Origin: CAVSUB01 sp963816725 | Lineage (GTDB): Bacteria; Acidobacteriota; Vicinamibacteria; Vicinamibacterales; 2-12-FULL-66-21 | Direction of reading: 5' to 3' | Assembly: GCA_963816725.1 (NCBI GenBank) | Contig: CAWFMC010000018.1 | Coordinates: 248,001 to 312,000 of the forward strand | Length of the DNA stretch: 64,000 bases | Shown: positions 36,782-46,284 of the stretch, one piece after another | How the letters are laid out: each line of letters starts with the position of its first letter | How positions within the stretch are numbered: position 1 is the first letter of the stretch | Program-made: the position numbers and the translations under genes | Notes under the pieces: model-generated | What the model was told of the DNA's origin: nothing | What the model saw: the letters and a program-made list of their open reading frames with translations, nothing else | Database searches by the model: none

Positions 36782-37492
36782 ATGAAAACCAGTGCTGTTC
36801 AAAGTTGCGTCGCCTGGTGCGTAATCGGGTTCGTATCCCTCCTCCAGATGTCACCCGCCGTGGCCGGCACGGCTGATGCGGGACCTGCGATGACCCAGGG
36901 ATCGCCCTTCCCTGGCTTTCCGGCGCCCAGCGCGAACGCAGAGAGAAACAAACGTCGCGGGCGGGTCGACATCACCTTCACGAAATGGGTCACCGCCTCG
37001 CCTCTTATGGAGGGCGTCACTGGAGGCGACGTTCCTGGCGCATTTGTCGGGGAGATATTCGAACGACAGGTCAGCCAACGGCAAGCTGAGACCTGTTACC
37101 TGCCGGCACCCAATTGCGGCCGCGTAATTCGCCTTGAGGCGCTCTATGAAGTACAAGCGGGCGACCGCTCGTTTGTCGCGCTGATGCGCGGCGGGACCAG
37201 CGGCGACACCGGTGCCGCACAGCTGGATGGCACCGTCTTGTTCGGGTGGAGGACCGGCTCTCAGGTGCATGTGGAATTCCAGACAATGCGCCCTGCCTCG
37301 CCCACCGACTCCGCCTGCGACGGCGCACCCGCGGGCAAAGTGTGTTTCCAGGGCACGATTCACATTGAGCAGGCGCCGGAGAGTAACGAAGTAGCCACGC
37401 CAGAGAGCCCGAAGCCCATGTCGTGCCCCGGCAGGGTCAGCAATCTCCGCAGGCAGGATCCGCACGTCTCTCTCGTGCGCGGGCCCCCATAA
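36782..37492 (+). CDS. Secreted hypothetical protein
   Basis: The 236-residue protein has a signal peptide (VAWCVIGFVSLLQMSPAVAG). The mature part contains VDITFTKWVTASPLMEGVTG, FVGEIFERQVSQRQ, then VIRLEALYEVQAGDRSFVAL and GAAQLDGTVLFGWRTGSQVH, consistent with a beta-sandwich. Four Cys residues in the mature region (ETCYLPAPNC; SACDGAPAGKVC) could form disulfides. I recognise no family. ATG at 36782 follows an AAAGGAACG ribosome-binding site. Confidence 0.65.
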   Translation: MKTSAVQSCVAWCVIGFVSLLQMSPAVAGTADAGPAMTQGSPFPGFPAPSANAERNKRRGRVDITFTKWVTASPLMEGVTGGDVPGAFVGEIFERQVSQRQAETCYLPAPNCGRVIRLEALYEVQAGDRSFVALMRGGTSGDTGAAQLDGTVLFGWRTGSQVHVEFQTMRPASPTDSACDGAPAGKVCFQGTIHIEQAPESNEVATPESPKPMSCPGRVSNLRRQDPHVSLVRGPP

Positions 37493-37649
37493 GTCAAGGC
37501 AGTTCCGCCCGCACGGACCGCCGGTGAGGAAGAGTCAAGGGTTTGCTCGTGTCAACAGTTGAAGAAAGAACCACGAGCCGACGGTTCAAGGGGGCCTCTT
37601 CGGGGCTCTACACGTGTGCACGACCGATTCGGACTCACAGGAGAACGAC

Positions 37650-38261
37650 ATGGATCTCCAAGCGGCGCTGGGAAGGGCTGGACTTGTCGTGATTCTCGCT
37701 AACAGTGGCCCTGCGGCAGCCTCCGGGCAGCGCTTGGACCAGCCGCACATCGTCGTCAGTGTGGTCAACGAGGCTGGTGTTTCACCGAGAATCATCAGCG
37801 ACGGCCAACTGAGGATCACGGCAATCTACCAGGCGATCGGCGTCGCCGTCACCTGGGTCGACACATATCTCGACGTCCCCAACGTGTGTGTCGTGAAAAT
37901 TGTGGACGAGGTCGGAGCCGACGGCGTCAATGCACCACCCGACGTAGTTGGGATGGGGTTTACCAATCAAGAGAGTGGTGGCGGACTCGTGTACGTCTTC
38001 TACGATCGAATTGCGCAGGTCTCCGAGGGAAACCAGCTGGATAGTGCGGCACTGCTCGGCGCAGTGATCGCGCACGAGCTCGGACACTTGCTCCTGCCGT
38101 CGGGGAGCCACAGTACCCGAGGCCTGATGAGGGCAGGCTGGAACCGCTCGGACACTCTGACCGCTGATGGTCTGCGGTTCACCGCGGAGCAAGGCGTTCG
38201 TATTCGAGGGCGACTCGAATCGCGGACGCAAGGGTCTGTGTGGGCGGCGCACAAAATCTAA
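37650..38261 (+). CDS. Putative secreted zinc metallopeptidase (HELGH)
   Basis: The 203-residue protein starts at ATG 37650 behind CAGGAG. A hydrophobic N-terminus (LGRAGLVVILANSGPAAASG) looks like a signal sequence. The active site is LLGAVIAHELGHLLLPSGSH followed by STRGLMRAGW: HExxH, a further His eight residues after it, and a Met-turn-like LM. The third ligand is at HExxH-x7-H rather than the classic metzincin x5 spacing, so the sub-family is uncertain. It is close to small HELGH proteins seen repeatedly in Acidobacteriota. It probably acts in the periplasm. It forms a loose pair with the hypothetical upstream. Confidence 0.72.
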   Translation: MDLQAALGRAGLVVILANSGPAAASGQRLDQPHIVVSVVNEAGVSPRIISDGQLRITAIYQAIGVAVTWVDTYLDVPNVCVVKIVDEVGADGVNAPPDVVGMGFTNQESGGGLVYVFYDRIAQVSEGNQLDSAALLGAVIAHELGHLLLPSGSHSTRGLMRAGWNRSDTLTADGLRFTAEQGVRIRGRLESRTQGSVWAAHKI

Positions 38262-38486
38262 AGAGGGAATTGGTTTGCTGAGCTGCGCTCAAAGACCTGT
38301 TCGGGGCAATGTTCGTGGAGATAGCTCCGCGGTCTGCTGGAGTGGTGTCCACATGTCATCGCCGGTCTGCGTCCCGTGATGAGAGCCTGCTTTTGAACAG
38401 GCGCTCAAGGCTACGCCGTGACCCGGCGTAATCCGGCCATTCTCGCGAGGTGCCGAGCCAAGCGATGCGCGGCTTTGGCGCCAGTC

Positions 38487-38503
38487 GTGAACAAATTGTT
38501 CAC
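38487..38503. repeat. Palindrome GTGAACAA-A-TTGTTCAC left of att copy (c)
   Basis: A perfect 8-bp inverted repeat around one base lies 42 bases left of copy (c). A similar one (GAACAA-AA-TTGTTC) lies about 46 bases left of copy (d). The half-site equals the TTGTTC sites right of copies (b) and (c), which fits integrase or excisionase arm binding. Confidence 0.6.
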
Positions 38504-38545
38504 AAGTGCCGCCAGCCGGAAATTGTGTGGCGTACGTTGTCGATT

Positions 38546-38590
38546 TGGTGCGCCCTGCACGACTCGAACGTGCGACCTCCTGGTTCGTAG
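38546..38590 (-). repeat. Att-like copy (c) of the tRNA-Arg 3' half
   Basis: These 45 bases are identical to tRNA-Arg(ACG) positions 55825-55869. The left flank resembles that of copy (d) and the right flank resembles that of copy (b). It forms the border between blocks 2 and 3. Confidence 0.88.
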
Positions 38591-38953
38591 GCTAATGCAG
38601 GTGCCTGGGCTCGCGGGTTCTTCGTGTCTGTAGCTCGGACGGAACCCCCTTGATGCCCGGTATTCGGCGGAAAATTGTTCTCAGATTGATCACGGCTTAC
38701 CTGGTGGTGCCCTCACTACCTCCTGTTCGGGAGCGGATTGTTCGCTGATTGTTCACCATCGAGGGATAGCGCCAGCCGGCCCCGGCAGCCATCCAACTAC
38801 GTGCTGGGTGCGATTGCTGCGAACACCGGCGGCCTTCGACGGTGAGAGTCGATTCCAAGTTGGCGCCCAGCTCTCCCACCACTGGCGGGATGGCGGCTCA
38901 CCATGACGGTGGTGGCGGCCAAGGCCTCGGTCGACGACAGCCCGCCGACCGCG
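38591..38953. repeat. Element end related to 32840-33015, no gene
   Basis: The first 50 bases closely match the right flank of copy (b). Paired ATTGTTC sites follow (near 38673-38692 and 38736-38755). No coding sequence is recognised before the toxin stop at 38954. Confidence 0.6.
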
Positions 38954-39268
38954 TTAGCCAGCAGTGTCGATGCTCCGCCTCGCCCAGTAACCCGGTCGAC
39001 GGCTCGTGTGTGCGAACGCAAGGATCACGATGTCCTGGCCAGCAAGCTGATAGGGAATCGAGAACGGAAAGCGATCAAGCCGCGTCACCCGCCTATCGTT
39101 TCGGTCGCGCCATGGCGGTGCCGCTTCGGGGAAGCGACGAATCAACGCGAAGGCCGCATCGATCTCGTCCTCCAGCTCGGTCCCGAGGCCGGGCTGCCGC
39201 GATTCGTAGTAGTCGACCTCGTGATCGATCTCGGCCACTGCGAGGCGGTGGATTCGCAGGTTCGTCAA
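38954..39268 (-). CDS. RelE/ParE-family toxin
   Basis: The 104-residue protein has the ParE/RelE fold signature: LAVAEIDHEVDYYESRQPGL, GTELEDEIDAAFALIRRFPE, then RRVTRLDRFPFSIPYQLAGQ and DIVILAFAHTSRRPGYW. ParE members poison gyrase and RelE members cleave mRNA; the RRPGYW end fits the ParE-like group. It overlaps its antitoxin by 4 bases. It lies at the edge of the 3.1-kb block 3, where it may stabilise the element. Confidence 0.85.
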   Translation of the reverse strand: MTNLRIHRLAVAEIDHEVDYYESRQPGLGTELEDEIDAAFALIRRFPEAAPPWRDRNDRRVTRLDRFPFSIPYQLAGQDIVILAFAHTSRRPGYWARRSIDTAG

Positions 39269-39501
39269 CGCGCCCGCGCGGCTCGACGTTGTCGCACGTG
39301 GACCCGGTACTCGTCCAGCGACATCGTCTCCGCGATTCCCGCATCCACCTCGGCACCTCGACGGTCGACCTCAGCGTCCCATGCGTCCGCGGCGCCGGCT
39401 TCGGGTTCCGTATCGAGGCTGCGGATCAATGCGAGCGCGAGCCGGGCCCGTTCCTCCGCGGGAAGCCCGAGAATTTCAGCGAGCATGTCGGCGCCAGACA
39501 T
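39265..39501 (-). CDS. Addiction-module antitoxin (ParD-like, RelE/ParE-associated)
   Basis: The 78-residue antitoxin reads MSGADMLAEILGLPAEERAR, then LALALIRSLDTEPEAGAADA and WDAEVDRRGAEVDAGIAETM, the pattern of the putative addiction-module family that pairs with ParE-like toxins (L-P-x-E-E-R-x-x-L-x-x-x-L-x-x-S-L). It precedes the toxin with a 4-base overlap, so the two are coupled. Confidence 0.83.
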   Translation of the reverse strand: MSGADMLAEILGLPAEERARLALALIRSLDTEPEAGAADAWDAEVDRRGAEVDAGIAETMSLDEYRVHVRQRRAARAR

Positions 39502-39783
39502 TGGTTCATTTTAGCACCGCGGCTTCGGGGATCAGTGCGCGGCGTTCACTGGCGGTGGCTCAACAAACCACCACCCCCAAACGCCTCCACCAACGACGGG
39601 TCGAGCCGACCGCAGAAACGATCCTGCGGTGAACGCGAACGACCAGGGGGCCCGGTCTGGCCTGCCCGCAGCAGTGAGATCCACGACTGCGGCGGCCGTC
39701 TCTTGAGAGCCGAGCGTCTCGGGATCGCAAGTTTGGCGTGTGAACACCGCGGTGCTCCACCTGGCGGCCGTGCGGTCTCGCCG

Positions 39784-40692
39784 TCAGTCGGCGAGCCAGT
39801 CCCAGTCAGGCGTGAATTTCTCTACGAACTGGCGCGACAGGGCATGCTTGCGACGCCGACGGCTCCAGATGCTCACGGCACGGCTGGCCAATTCTGCGGG
39901 AGCATCCTCAGCGTATCGATGGAGCTCGAAACCGCTGCGCTCCGCGTTGTAGAGGCCCGCCACGATTCCGCTGCACACCTGGAGGGCCTCGACCTCGCGG
40001 CGGAGTTTTATCCGCCGTTCAAGGTCGTGGAGATATGGTGCGACGACGCCCTCGATTACATCCCAGGCCGCCTCCGACGGTTCCACATAGCCTCCGGCAT
40101 GCGGGCCGGCGTCGAGGTCGTCCAGTTCGAGTGCTTGAAGATCGCCACAGACCCTCTCCGCGACGTCCGACAAGGACACCGTCTCGAGCAGGCCGTCAGC
40201 GATCCGCCTGGCGTCCGAACGAAGATCCGGGTGCGCCTTCAGTAGCGCCTGGAGAACGGCTCCTGCTTCGTCTCCAGTCAGCACATCAAGACAATCGGCT
40301 TGCGCGCGTTTCGGCTTGGAACGGGACGCGGCCTTGACACGACGCGGATGGATCGTGGACTCCTCGCGCCGGCTCGCACTCGTCCCGGCGGGTCTCGTAG
40401 GACTCAATCCGGGAACGGAACTCAACAGAGGCTTGTCTGGTCCGGAGTGCGCCGCCAGATCCGCCAGTTGCGCGCGGCTGAGCCGCAACGTGATCGAGCG
40501 CGCCTTCCCAGGCTCCCGGTCGATGAATCCGCGCGCGTGGAGCGTCTTGATCATCTGGTGCACGACCGGTGGCGTCACCTCGAAGAAGCGTCGGAAATCC
40601 GCCTCGGCCGGCGGAATGCCGTAAAGCCTGCTGTAGTGATCGATGAACGCCAGATACTCGCCTTGCTTGACGGTGAAGGGAGACGACGGCAT
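39784..40692 (-). CDS. LexA-like winged-helix protein with conserved C-terminal domain
   Basis: The 302-residue protein begins with a winged helix close to the LexA DNA-binding domain: PFTVKQGEYLAFIDHYSRLY, GIPPAEADFRRFFEVTPPVV and HQMIKTLHARGFIDREPGKA. There is no LexA protease domain. After a Ser/Pro/Arg-rich linker, residues from about 130 read LTGDEAGAVLQALLKAHPDL, then LDDLDAGPHAGGYVEPSEAA and WDVIEGVVAPYLHDLERRIK, a helical domain I have seen in uncharacterised proteins but cannot name. It could be a regulator of the element. A conserved small gene lies about 120 bases upstream on the same strand. Confidence 0.65.
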   Translation of the reverse strand: MPSSPFTVKQGEYLAFIDHYSRLYGIPPAEADFRRFFEVTPPVVHQMIKTLHARGFIDREPGKARSITLRLSRAQLADLAAHSGPDKPLLSSVPGLSPTRPAGTSASRREESTIHPRRVKAASRSKPKRAQADCLDVLTGDEAGAVLQALLKAHPDLRSDARRIADGLLETVSLSDVAERVCGDLQALELDDLDAGPHAGGYVEPSEAAWDVIEGVVAPYLHDLERRIKLRREVEALQVCSGIVAGLYNAERSGFELHRYAEDAPAELASRAVSIWSRRRRKHALSRQFVEKFTPDWDWLAD

Positions 40693-40810
40693 GAACGTGA
40701 CGTCGTCTAGAGTATGGACCGCGATGGCCGCGCCCCGGGCCGCGCACTGCCGAACAGTGACGTGATCCCGGGATCGACGCCACTCGTGTGTGCTGGTAGG
40801 AGTTCGCGAT

Positions 40811-41089
40811 TCACTTCAGGAACAAGAGCCGGCGGAGCCTGACTCTTCTCGCTGGCCGCTGGCTGGCGACGTAACCAGCTATTTCGAATTCGTTGAACGT
40901 GCGCCAGGTCGCCGCCAGGAAACGTGGCAGTTCCCGCGAAAACTCCGGATGTTGCTCGGCGGCGTCGGCGAACGACACGAGCTTCTCGCCGATCAGGTAA
41001 TCCAGGGCACTCCTGACGCCGAAGCGCCGCTTGATGACCCGGGTGGCTCTGCACTGCTCGGTCCAGACCTTCTCGAAACGCACTCGCAC
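40811..41089 (-). CDS. Conserved hypothetical protein, about 92 residues
   Basis: From GTG 41089 the frame reads FEKVWTEQCRATRVIKRRFG, then VRSALDYLIGEKLVSFADAA, EQHPEFSRELPRFLAATWRT and FNEFEIAGYVASQRPARRVR. It is a basic, helical protein whose even conservation-like pattern suggests a real gene. Similar short proteins occur near mobile elements, but I cannot name the family. The frame extends further upstream without family-like sequence. Confidence 0.55.
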   Translation of the reverse strand: MRVRFEKVWTEQCRATRVIKRRFGVRSALDYLIGEKLVSFADAAEQHPEFSRELPRFLAATWRTFNEFEIAGYVASQRPARRVRLRRLLFLK

Positions 41090-41649
41090 AATATAACTCG
41101 ACTGCCACCAGGATGAGGAAGAGCACCTCGGAGTTGGACGGTCGCGTATATCGAGGCCTTCAGTTGTCGAGTCATAGACCCCGAGGCCGTTGCGGACCGC
41201 CTCCGTTCGCTCCACCGGGGCGTCCACCCGCCATCGCAGACGTGGCGGACCGTCCTGAGAATCTGAAGCGCGACACAGCCCTCGATTTCACGCTCGTCGC
41301 GAAGTACGTGGCGACGGACCCGGTGCTGCTGAATGGGCGCGGCTGGCTGCGGGCCGCGACCGAATCGGCACGACGGCGCTCGCCGTCAGACGATGCGCGA
41401 CGGGCGTCGGGAATCACCGAGGCGTAACAACGCGGGTCGCGGGAGCTGACGGCCGGCGGTGCAGGCCGACAGCGATTCGAGACGTCTATTCCGGACCAGG
41501 TCTTCAAGCGCGATCTTGCGGCGCTCGCTCAGAAAATAGGCCAGTTCCGTGCCGCGGTGTCAGGGGAATGGCATTCCGGACGGGGTCGCGAACAAAATTG
41601 TTCACACTCGTTCGCCTGGGCGAAATCAGTGGCTGTAAGTTGTTGATGT
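41090..41649. other. Intergenic end of block 3, with a GAACAA/TTGTTC palindrome
   Basis: No intact gene is recognised. A plus frame ending near 41428 (DTALDFTLVAKYVATDPVLL) may be a decayed fragment. GAACAA-AA-TTGTTC at 41590-41603 mirrors the palindrome at 38487-38503 and lies about 46 bases left of att copy (d). Confidence 0.5.
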
Positions 41650-41694
41650 GGTGCGCCCTGCACGACTCGAACGTGCGACCTCCTGGTTCGTAGT
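41650..41694 (-). repeat. Att-like copy (d) of the tRNA-Arg 3' half
   Basis: These 45 bases are identical to tRNA-Arg(ACG) positions 55825-55869. The left flank carries the same type of palindrome as copy (c); the right flank is unlike the others. It separates block 3 from the tRNA-proximal block 4. Confidence 0.88.
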
Positions 41695-42437
41695 AGTGAG
41701 CCGGAAGTGATACCCAAAGCGACCGAAATGGACGAAGATCCGGAGGCTGAATGAGTTGCGGCAAAAGGACCGCCACACAGCCATCAACATCGATCTCCAT
41801 CGCACGGCATCTTTTCAGAGGGTTGCGTCACAGTCCACGTCACAACCGGCAAGTGGTCGAAGGCTGCGGCCCAAGGGTTGTGAAACGTCGCTCACAGCTG
41901 CCTGACGCGTACCCAGAGCGCAAGTGTGAAGACGCAGGCAAGCTCAGCGGGACGACGTGGGTTGCGATGGTGCAGGCGCTCTTGTAGGGCTGCTCCATGA
42001 TTGCACCCGTCGAAGCGTTTCAACTCCACTCTCCTGGCCCATCATGGCGAAATGACGCGACGACGCGAGTCGGGCGGCGACGAGCATTCAGCTGTCTGTC
42101 CCTCTACGGGACTCCTCTAAAAGTTCAGTGATGGTATTGCTGAGCACCGCGGCGTCGTCGTCCCCCGGTCGTCTCGACACCAGCGTGTTCCCTCATATCG
42201 ACCGGCAGAGTGCCTGGCCGGGGGCGGCGTTCATGGGTTGGGGTGCGCCCGCCGGTCATCCATCCATGCCTTGGCCATCGTTTCGCCTATGGGTGTGGCC
42301 TCCCGCCCGGCAAACTCACGTGACGATGCCGCGACGGGCGATCAGCTGTGCTGCGGTTATCCGGTCAGCGAATCTTTACCAGGTCGGAAACTCTCTAAAC
42401 GGGGGCCAGTGCGATCATTCTCGGGGGAGCGAGTGGC
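41695..42437. other. Intergenic, no intact gene
   Basis: About 740 bases at the left end of block 4 contain only short frames without family features. A minus stretch near 42230-42330 reads MGETMAKAWMDDRRAHPNP, which might be the start of a lost integrase, but this is too short to call. Confidence 0.4.
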
Positions 42438-44670
42438 ATGAACGATTCGAGCGCTCGAAGCCTAGCACGCACGCGCAAGGAGAATCAGCAGAACGAGGCG
42501 CGCGCTTGGCGCAGGATTCTTACTCGCTGGACGGCGTTCGCCGCGGCGACTGGCGCGGCACTGGTGGCCGGCCTCGTTTCGCTGACTGCGACAGCAGCGA
42601 CGTGCCAGTTCATAGCCGGACCGCAAGTCGCGGGGATTGAGCCGCAACTTGCGGTGGACGGCACCTGCAGCGATCCCGACTACAACGAAACAACCCTGGT
42701 CATCGACAGCACGGAGCAGAAGACACTCGCCCTCGCCGACGGCACGAAGCTCGCCTACACCGAGGTCAAAGGTCATTTCCCTCCCACGCGAACGCAGGCC
42801 GACCTTCCGGCAGGCATTTTCCAGAGCCCGACGACGGCGAAACACGACGTCCTCTGGCGGTTTCCTGAGAAGAAGTACTGGCGCAACCGCTTTTTCCAGC
42901 AAACCTATCCGCTGCCAGCCGACATGCTCAACACGGTCGACAATCGTTTCACGTTCGTCGACGGCGGCGGGTTCATGGTCGGCATCACCCCTGGCAGCCC
43001 CACGGTCGGGTACCGAGTTCCGGCCGCTGCGGCCAAGCTCGCCAAGGACTACGCCAACAAGCACTACGGCAACACCCGCCGGATTTATGGCTACTTGTAC
43101 GGGCAGAGCGGCGGCTCGGTCCAGGCGATGGGCGCCAACGAGGGAACCACGGGCGTCTGGGACGGCATCATGCCCGTGGTCATCGCCACAGACGGTCTGA
43201 ACACGCACTCGTTCATGTGGGGGGCGCACTACGCGCTCGCGGTCCCCGAGGCGAAGCGCCAGGTGATCGCTGATGCCGCTGCGGTCGGCAGCGGCAAGGA
43301 TATCTACGCCGGTCTGACGACCGAGGAGCGTGCCGCGCTCAACGAACTCCTCAACGCTGGCTTCCCACGTATCGTGCTTGACGGCATGCAATTCTCGGTA
43401 GGCAGCGCGACCCTACTCGCCGGGCCGGTCCGCACGCTCGATCCGACCTACGAGGACGAGTTCTGGTCGAGGCCAGGCTACGAGGGCGCGAACCCGCCGG
43501 CCTATCTTGCGGCGGCCAAGGTCGACGGTGTCGCGACGATCACAGGTATCACCCGCGACGGCCAGGGCGAGCCGACCGCGGTCGCCTTCGATCCGGCGAC
43601 GCTTCCGGCGCTCGGCTCAATCAGCGCGACCGGCTTGCAGTTTTACGTCTATGGCCCCGACGGGACCACACGCTTGACCAAGGGAGACGCTACCTCGCTC
43701 TCGGGGAAGCTCGAGGGCAACGCGCTCACGCTTGACCAAGGGCGGAGCGACCCCGCGCTGCTGGCCGCGCTGACCGCTGGCGGCAAGGTCCGGATCAACA
43801 ACCGCTTCCTGTTGGCCGCGATGTTCTATCCGCGCCATTCGATTGTGGACGACAACCCCGCCTACGACCAGTACCGCAACACCAACGGCTCGCCAAAGTA
43901 CGTCCAGCGCGCTGCGACGACGCCGGTACCGGTACCGTACATCAACAATATGCGGGCCGCCGGCGGTCGGCTTCAGACCGGTCGTCTGAAGGTCAAGACG
44001 ATCGTGATCGAGAATCTCGCTGACGGGGCCTCATTCCCTTACGTCGGCGGCCTCTACGCCGAGAAGGTCCAGAAGGCGATGGGCCGGCAGGCCGCCGACA
44101 AGATATTTCGCCTCTACTACCAGGAGAACGCCGGCCACGGCGCGTCCCTCATGACCCTTCCGGGCAAGCCCGGTCCCTCGGCCGCGAGCGTGGGCGGCAT
44201 TCTGCACCAGGCGCTGCTCGACCTCGCCGATTGGGCGGAGCGCGGCGTCGCGCCGCTGCCCTCGACGCGGTATCGCCGCGATGCAATGAACCAGGTGATG
44301 CTGCCGGCGCGGGCCAGCGAGCGCTTCGGCCACCAGCCGGTGCTGCACCTGACCGCCGACGGCGGGAAGCGTGTCGAAGTGGCGGTCAACGTGCCGGTCG
44401 ACCTGGTGAGCCAGATCGAGATGCCGCCCCGCGCCGGTAAGATCGTCCAGTACCGACTGGTACCTGGGCGGCAGCGACAACACCTTCGAGCCGGCGACGA
44501 AGCTGGCCCTCCCGCAAGTGCGCGTCAATGCCACGCGCACGGTCAGCTTTCCAAAGCCCGGCGAGTATGTGATTGCCTTGCGCGCAGTGGGAGAGCGGGA
44601 CGGCGTCGGCCGAGCGGAGAGCACCACGCCGCTGATCAATCTGGATCGCGTGCGCGTGATCGTTCGGTGA
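42438..44670 (+). pseudogene. Secreted alpha/beta-hydrolase (esterase-like), frameshift near C-terminus
   Basis: A long frame encodes a signal peptide (AAATGAALVAGLVSLTATAA) and an esterase-like body: IYGYLYGQSGGSVQAMGANE (nucleophile Ser in G-Q-S-G-G), IVIENLADGASFPYVGGLYA (Asp region) and FRLYYQENAGHGASLMTLPG (His). Near 44454 an extra C shifts the frame. The natural continuation reads DWYLGGSDNTFEPATKLALP, then FPKPGEYVIALRAVGERDGV and LINLDRVRVIVR before TGA at 44668. The unshifted frame runs on to 44729 with nonsense sequence. All catalytic residues precede the shift, so a truncated enzyme might still fold, or the shift may be a sequencing error. The substrate is unknown. Confidence 0.7.
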
Positions 44671-44818
44671 TGTCTCCTCAGAGAACGCCTGCGACGAACC
44701 GGAGCGGCCCAACACTCGATAGACCCTAGACATGGCGCCGCTTCGGGGTGCCGCCATTTTCGACGGACCCTGCGGTAGAATGCGCGGCACTCCCACCTTG
44801 CTTGCGACAGGTCCTCCT

Positions 44819-45190
44819 ATGAGCCAGACAACGTGAATTGATCCGTCTCGCCGTCAGTTTCGCCAGCAGGCGTCGGTCGTCGCGGGCGCGTCCGTGCTGA
44901 CCCCGTCCGTGCTGACCCCGTCCCTGCTGCTGGCGCAGGGCGGCAACCTCTTGCCGACACCACCACGGGCAAGGTCCGCGGGGTCGCCCTCGAGGGCGGC
45001 GTCAAGGTCTTCCGCGGCATTCCGTATGGTGGCGACACGTCCGGCAACAAGCGGTTCACGCCCCCGACGAGGGTCGCTCCCTGGGCGTGCGGGACTGCAC
45101 CGACCGGGGCCATATCGCGCCCCAGCGTCAGAACGACACCCCGACGACTACACGAAGATGGTCGGCTGGAACAATTACCGCGGCGGCATG
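44819..45190 (+). pseudogene. Carboxylesterase type B, N-terminal fragment with frameshifts
   Basis: Joined frames read a Tat-like signal (SRRQFRQQASVVAGASVL), then TTTGKVRGVALEGGVKVFRG, IPYGGDTSGNKRFTPPTRVA and a shifted DYTKMVGWNNYRGGM. This is the start of a type-B carboxylesterase, cut after about 110 residues and with at least two one-base shifts. Nothing of the catalytic triad remains. Confidence 0.7.
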
Positions 45191-45413
45191 AGGTCAATTG
45201 CTTGTGCATCGGAAAGGGCGTATGCTTCGTCTGCGCTGCTTTCCTGAGCACTGCCGCACCCCGCCGGGGAATCCTCCCCGACCTTGAGCAACAGCCCTCA
45301 CCAAAGCTTTTACCTGTAGTGGCACAGTCGGCTGCTGTGTGCCCATCACCGGTCGCGAGATCGGGGGTGGCCGTCACGCCGCGCCAGTGCCCTATCAGGT
45401 CAGGAGCATCACC

Positions 45414-45887
45414 ATGACTATCGTTCGCTGGGATTCGTCTCGTGACCTGGCCGCGATGCAGCAGCAGGAGAACCTGAGCCGGCTGCAGCAGGAGACCCTC
45501 GCCCGGATGTTCGAGGGTTACTACCGCCGCCCTCAGGAAGACCTCAACCGGGGTGCCTGGGTGCCGGTCGTCGACATTTACAGCAACGGGCACGACCTGG
45601 TGCTGAAGGCGGAATTGCCCGACATGAAGGAAGAGGAAATCGAGCTGACGATCGAAGGCAACACCCTCACGCTGAGCGGCGAAAAGAAGCTCGACACGGA
45701 CGTCACCGAAGAGCTGTTTCATCGTATCGAGCGCAGTTATGGCGCGTTCGCGCGGACGTTCACGCTGCCGCCTACGGTCGACGCCAACAAGGTCAGCGCT
45801 CAGTACAAGGCCGGTGTGCTGACGGTCCGGCTGCCCGTGCGTGAGGACGCCAAGCCCAATCGGATCAAGATCGCCGTAGCGGCGTAG
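45414..45887 (+). CDS. Hsp20/alpha-crystallin small heat-shock protein
   Basis: The 157-residue chaperone prevents aggregation of unfolding proteins. The alpha-crystallin domain is clear: WVPVVDIYSNGHDLVLKAEL, PDMKEEEIELTIEGNTLTLS, ERSYGAFARTFTLPPTVDAN and SAQYKAGVLTVRLPV, followed by the C-terminal NRIKIAVAA with an I-x-I-like anchor. ATG at 45414 follows a CAGGAG site. It is intact in a region otherwise full of broken genes, so it is probably under selection. Confidence 0.93.
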   Translation: MTIVRWDSSRDLAAMQQQENLSRLQQETLARMFEGYYRRPQEDLNRGAWVPVVDIYSNGHDLVLKAELPDMKEEEIELTIEGNTLTLSGEKKLDTDVTEELFHRIERSYGAFARTFTLPPTVDANKVSAQYKAGVLTVRLPVREDAKPNRIKIAVAA

Positions 45888-45939
45888 ATCACTGAAGAGG
45901 GGGCGGGTCGGTCAGACCCGACTCCTCTCCGCCCCGCGC

Positions 45940-46227
45940 ATGATCGTTCGTATGGAAGGGGTTCTCTCCCAACGCGTCCCAGGGGAGATTCATTGCGAAA
46001 GGGAGGGCCATTTTGTTCCTGGCCCGTGTGTGAACGTGGCATCTGAAGAACTGTTGCGCCGAGTCCGCGCGGAATACCTTGAGATGCCCGGTCTCCGCCT
46101 CACGGCGCCGCAGGCGCAGTGCCTGTTCGGTCTCGACTCCGAGACCTGCGACGCACTCCTTGCCACGCTGCTGGACTCGAAGTTCCTTATCCGCACTCAC
46201 ACCGGACTGTTCGCGCTGGCAGCGTAG
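45940..46227 (+). CDS. Small conserved hypothetical protein
   Basis: The C-terminal 65 residues read LLRRVRAEYLEMPGLRLTAP, then QAQCLFGLDSETCDALLATL and LDSKFLIRTHTGLFALAA. This winged-helix-like pattern (E-Y-L-E-M-P-G-L-R-L-T-x-x-Q-A-Q-x-L-x-x-L) recurs in short bacterial proteins of unknown function. The start is uncertain: ATG 45940 gives 95 residues, and a GTG near 46030 would give the conserved part only. It follows hsp20 by about 50 bases. Confidence 0.6.
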   Translation: MIVRMEGVLSQRVPGEIHCEREGHFVPGPCVNVASEELLRRVRAEYLEMPGLRLTAPQAQCLFGLDSETCDALLATLLDSKFLIRTHTGLFALAA

Positions 46228-46284
46228 ACTACGGTTGCTGTGGTGCGGCGATTGGTTCCGCCGCTCTCCGCGAGGCGGCTTGTC

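Noticed and set aside
41113..41427. 104-codon plus frame at the end of block 3
   Set aside because: Part of it looks protein-like, but the start overlaps the opposite small gene and no family is recognised.
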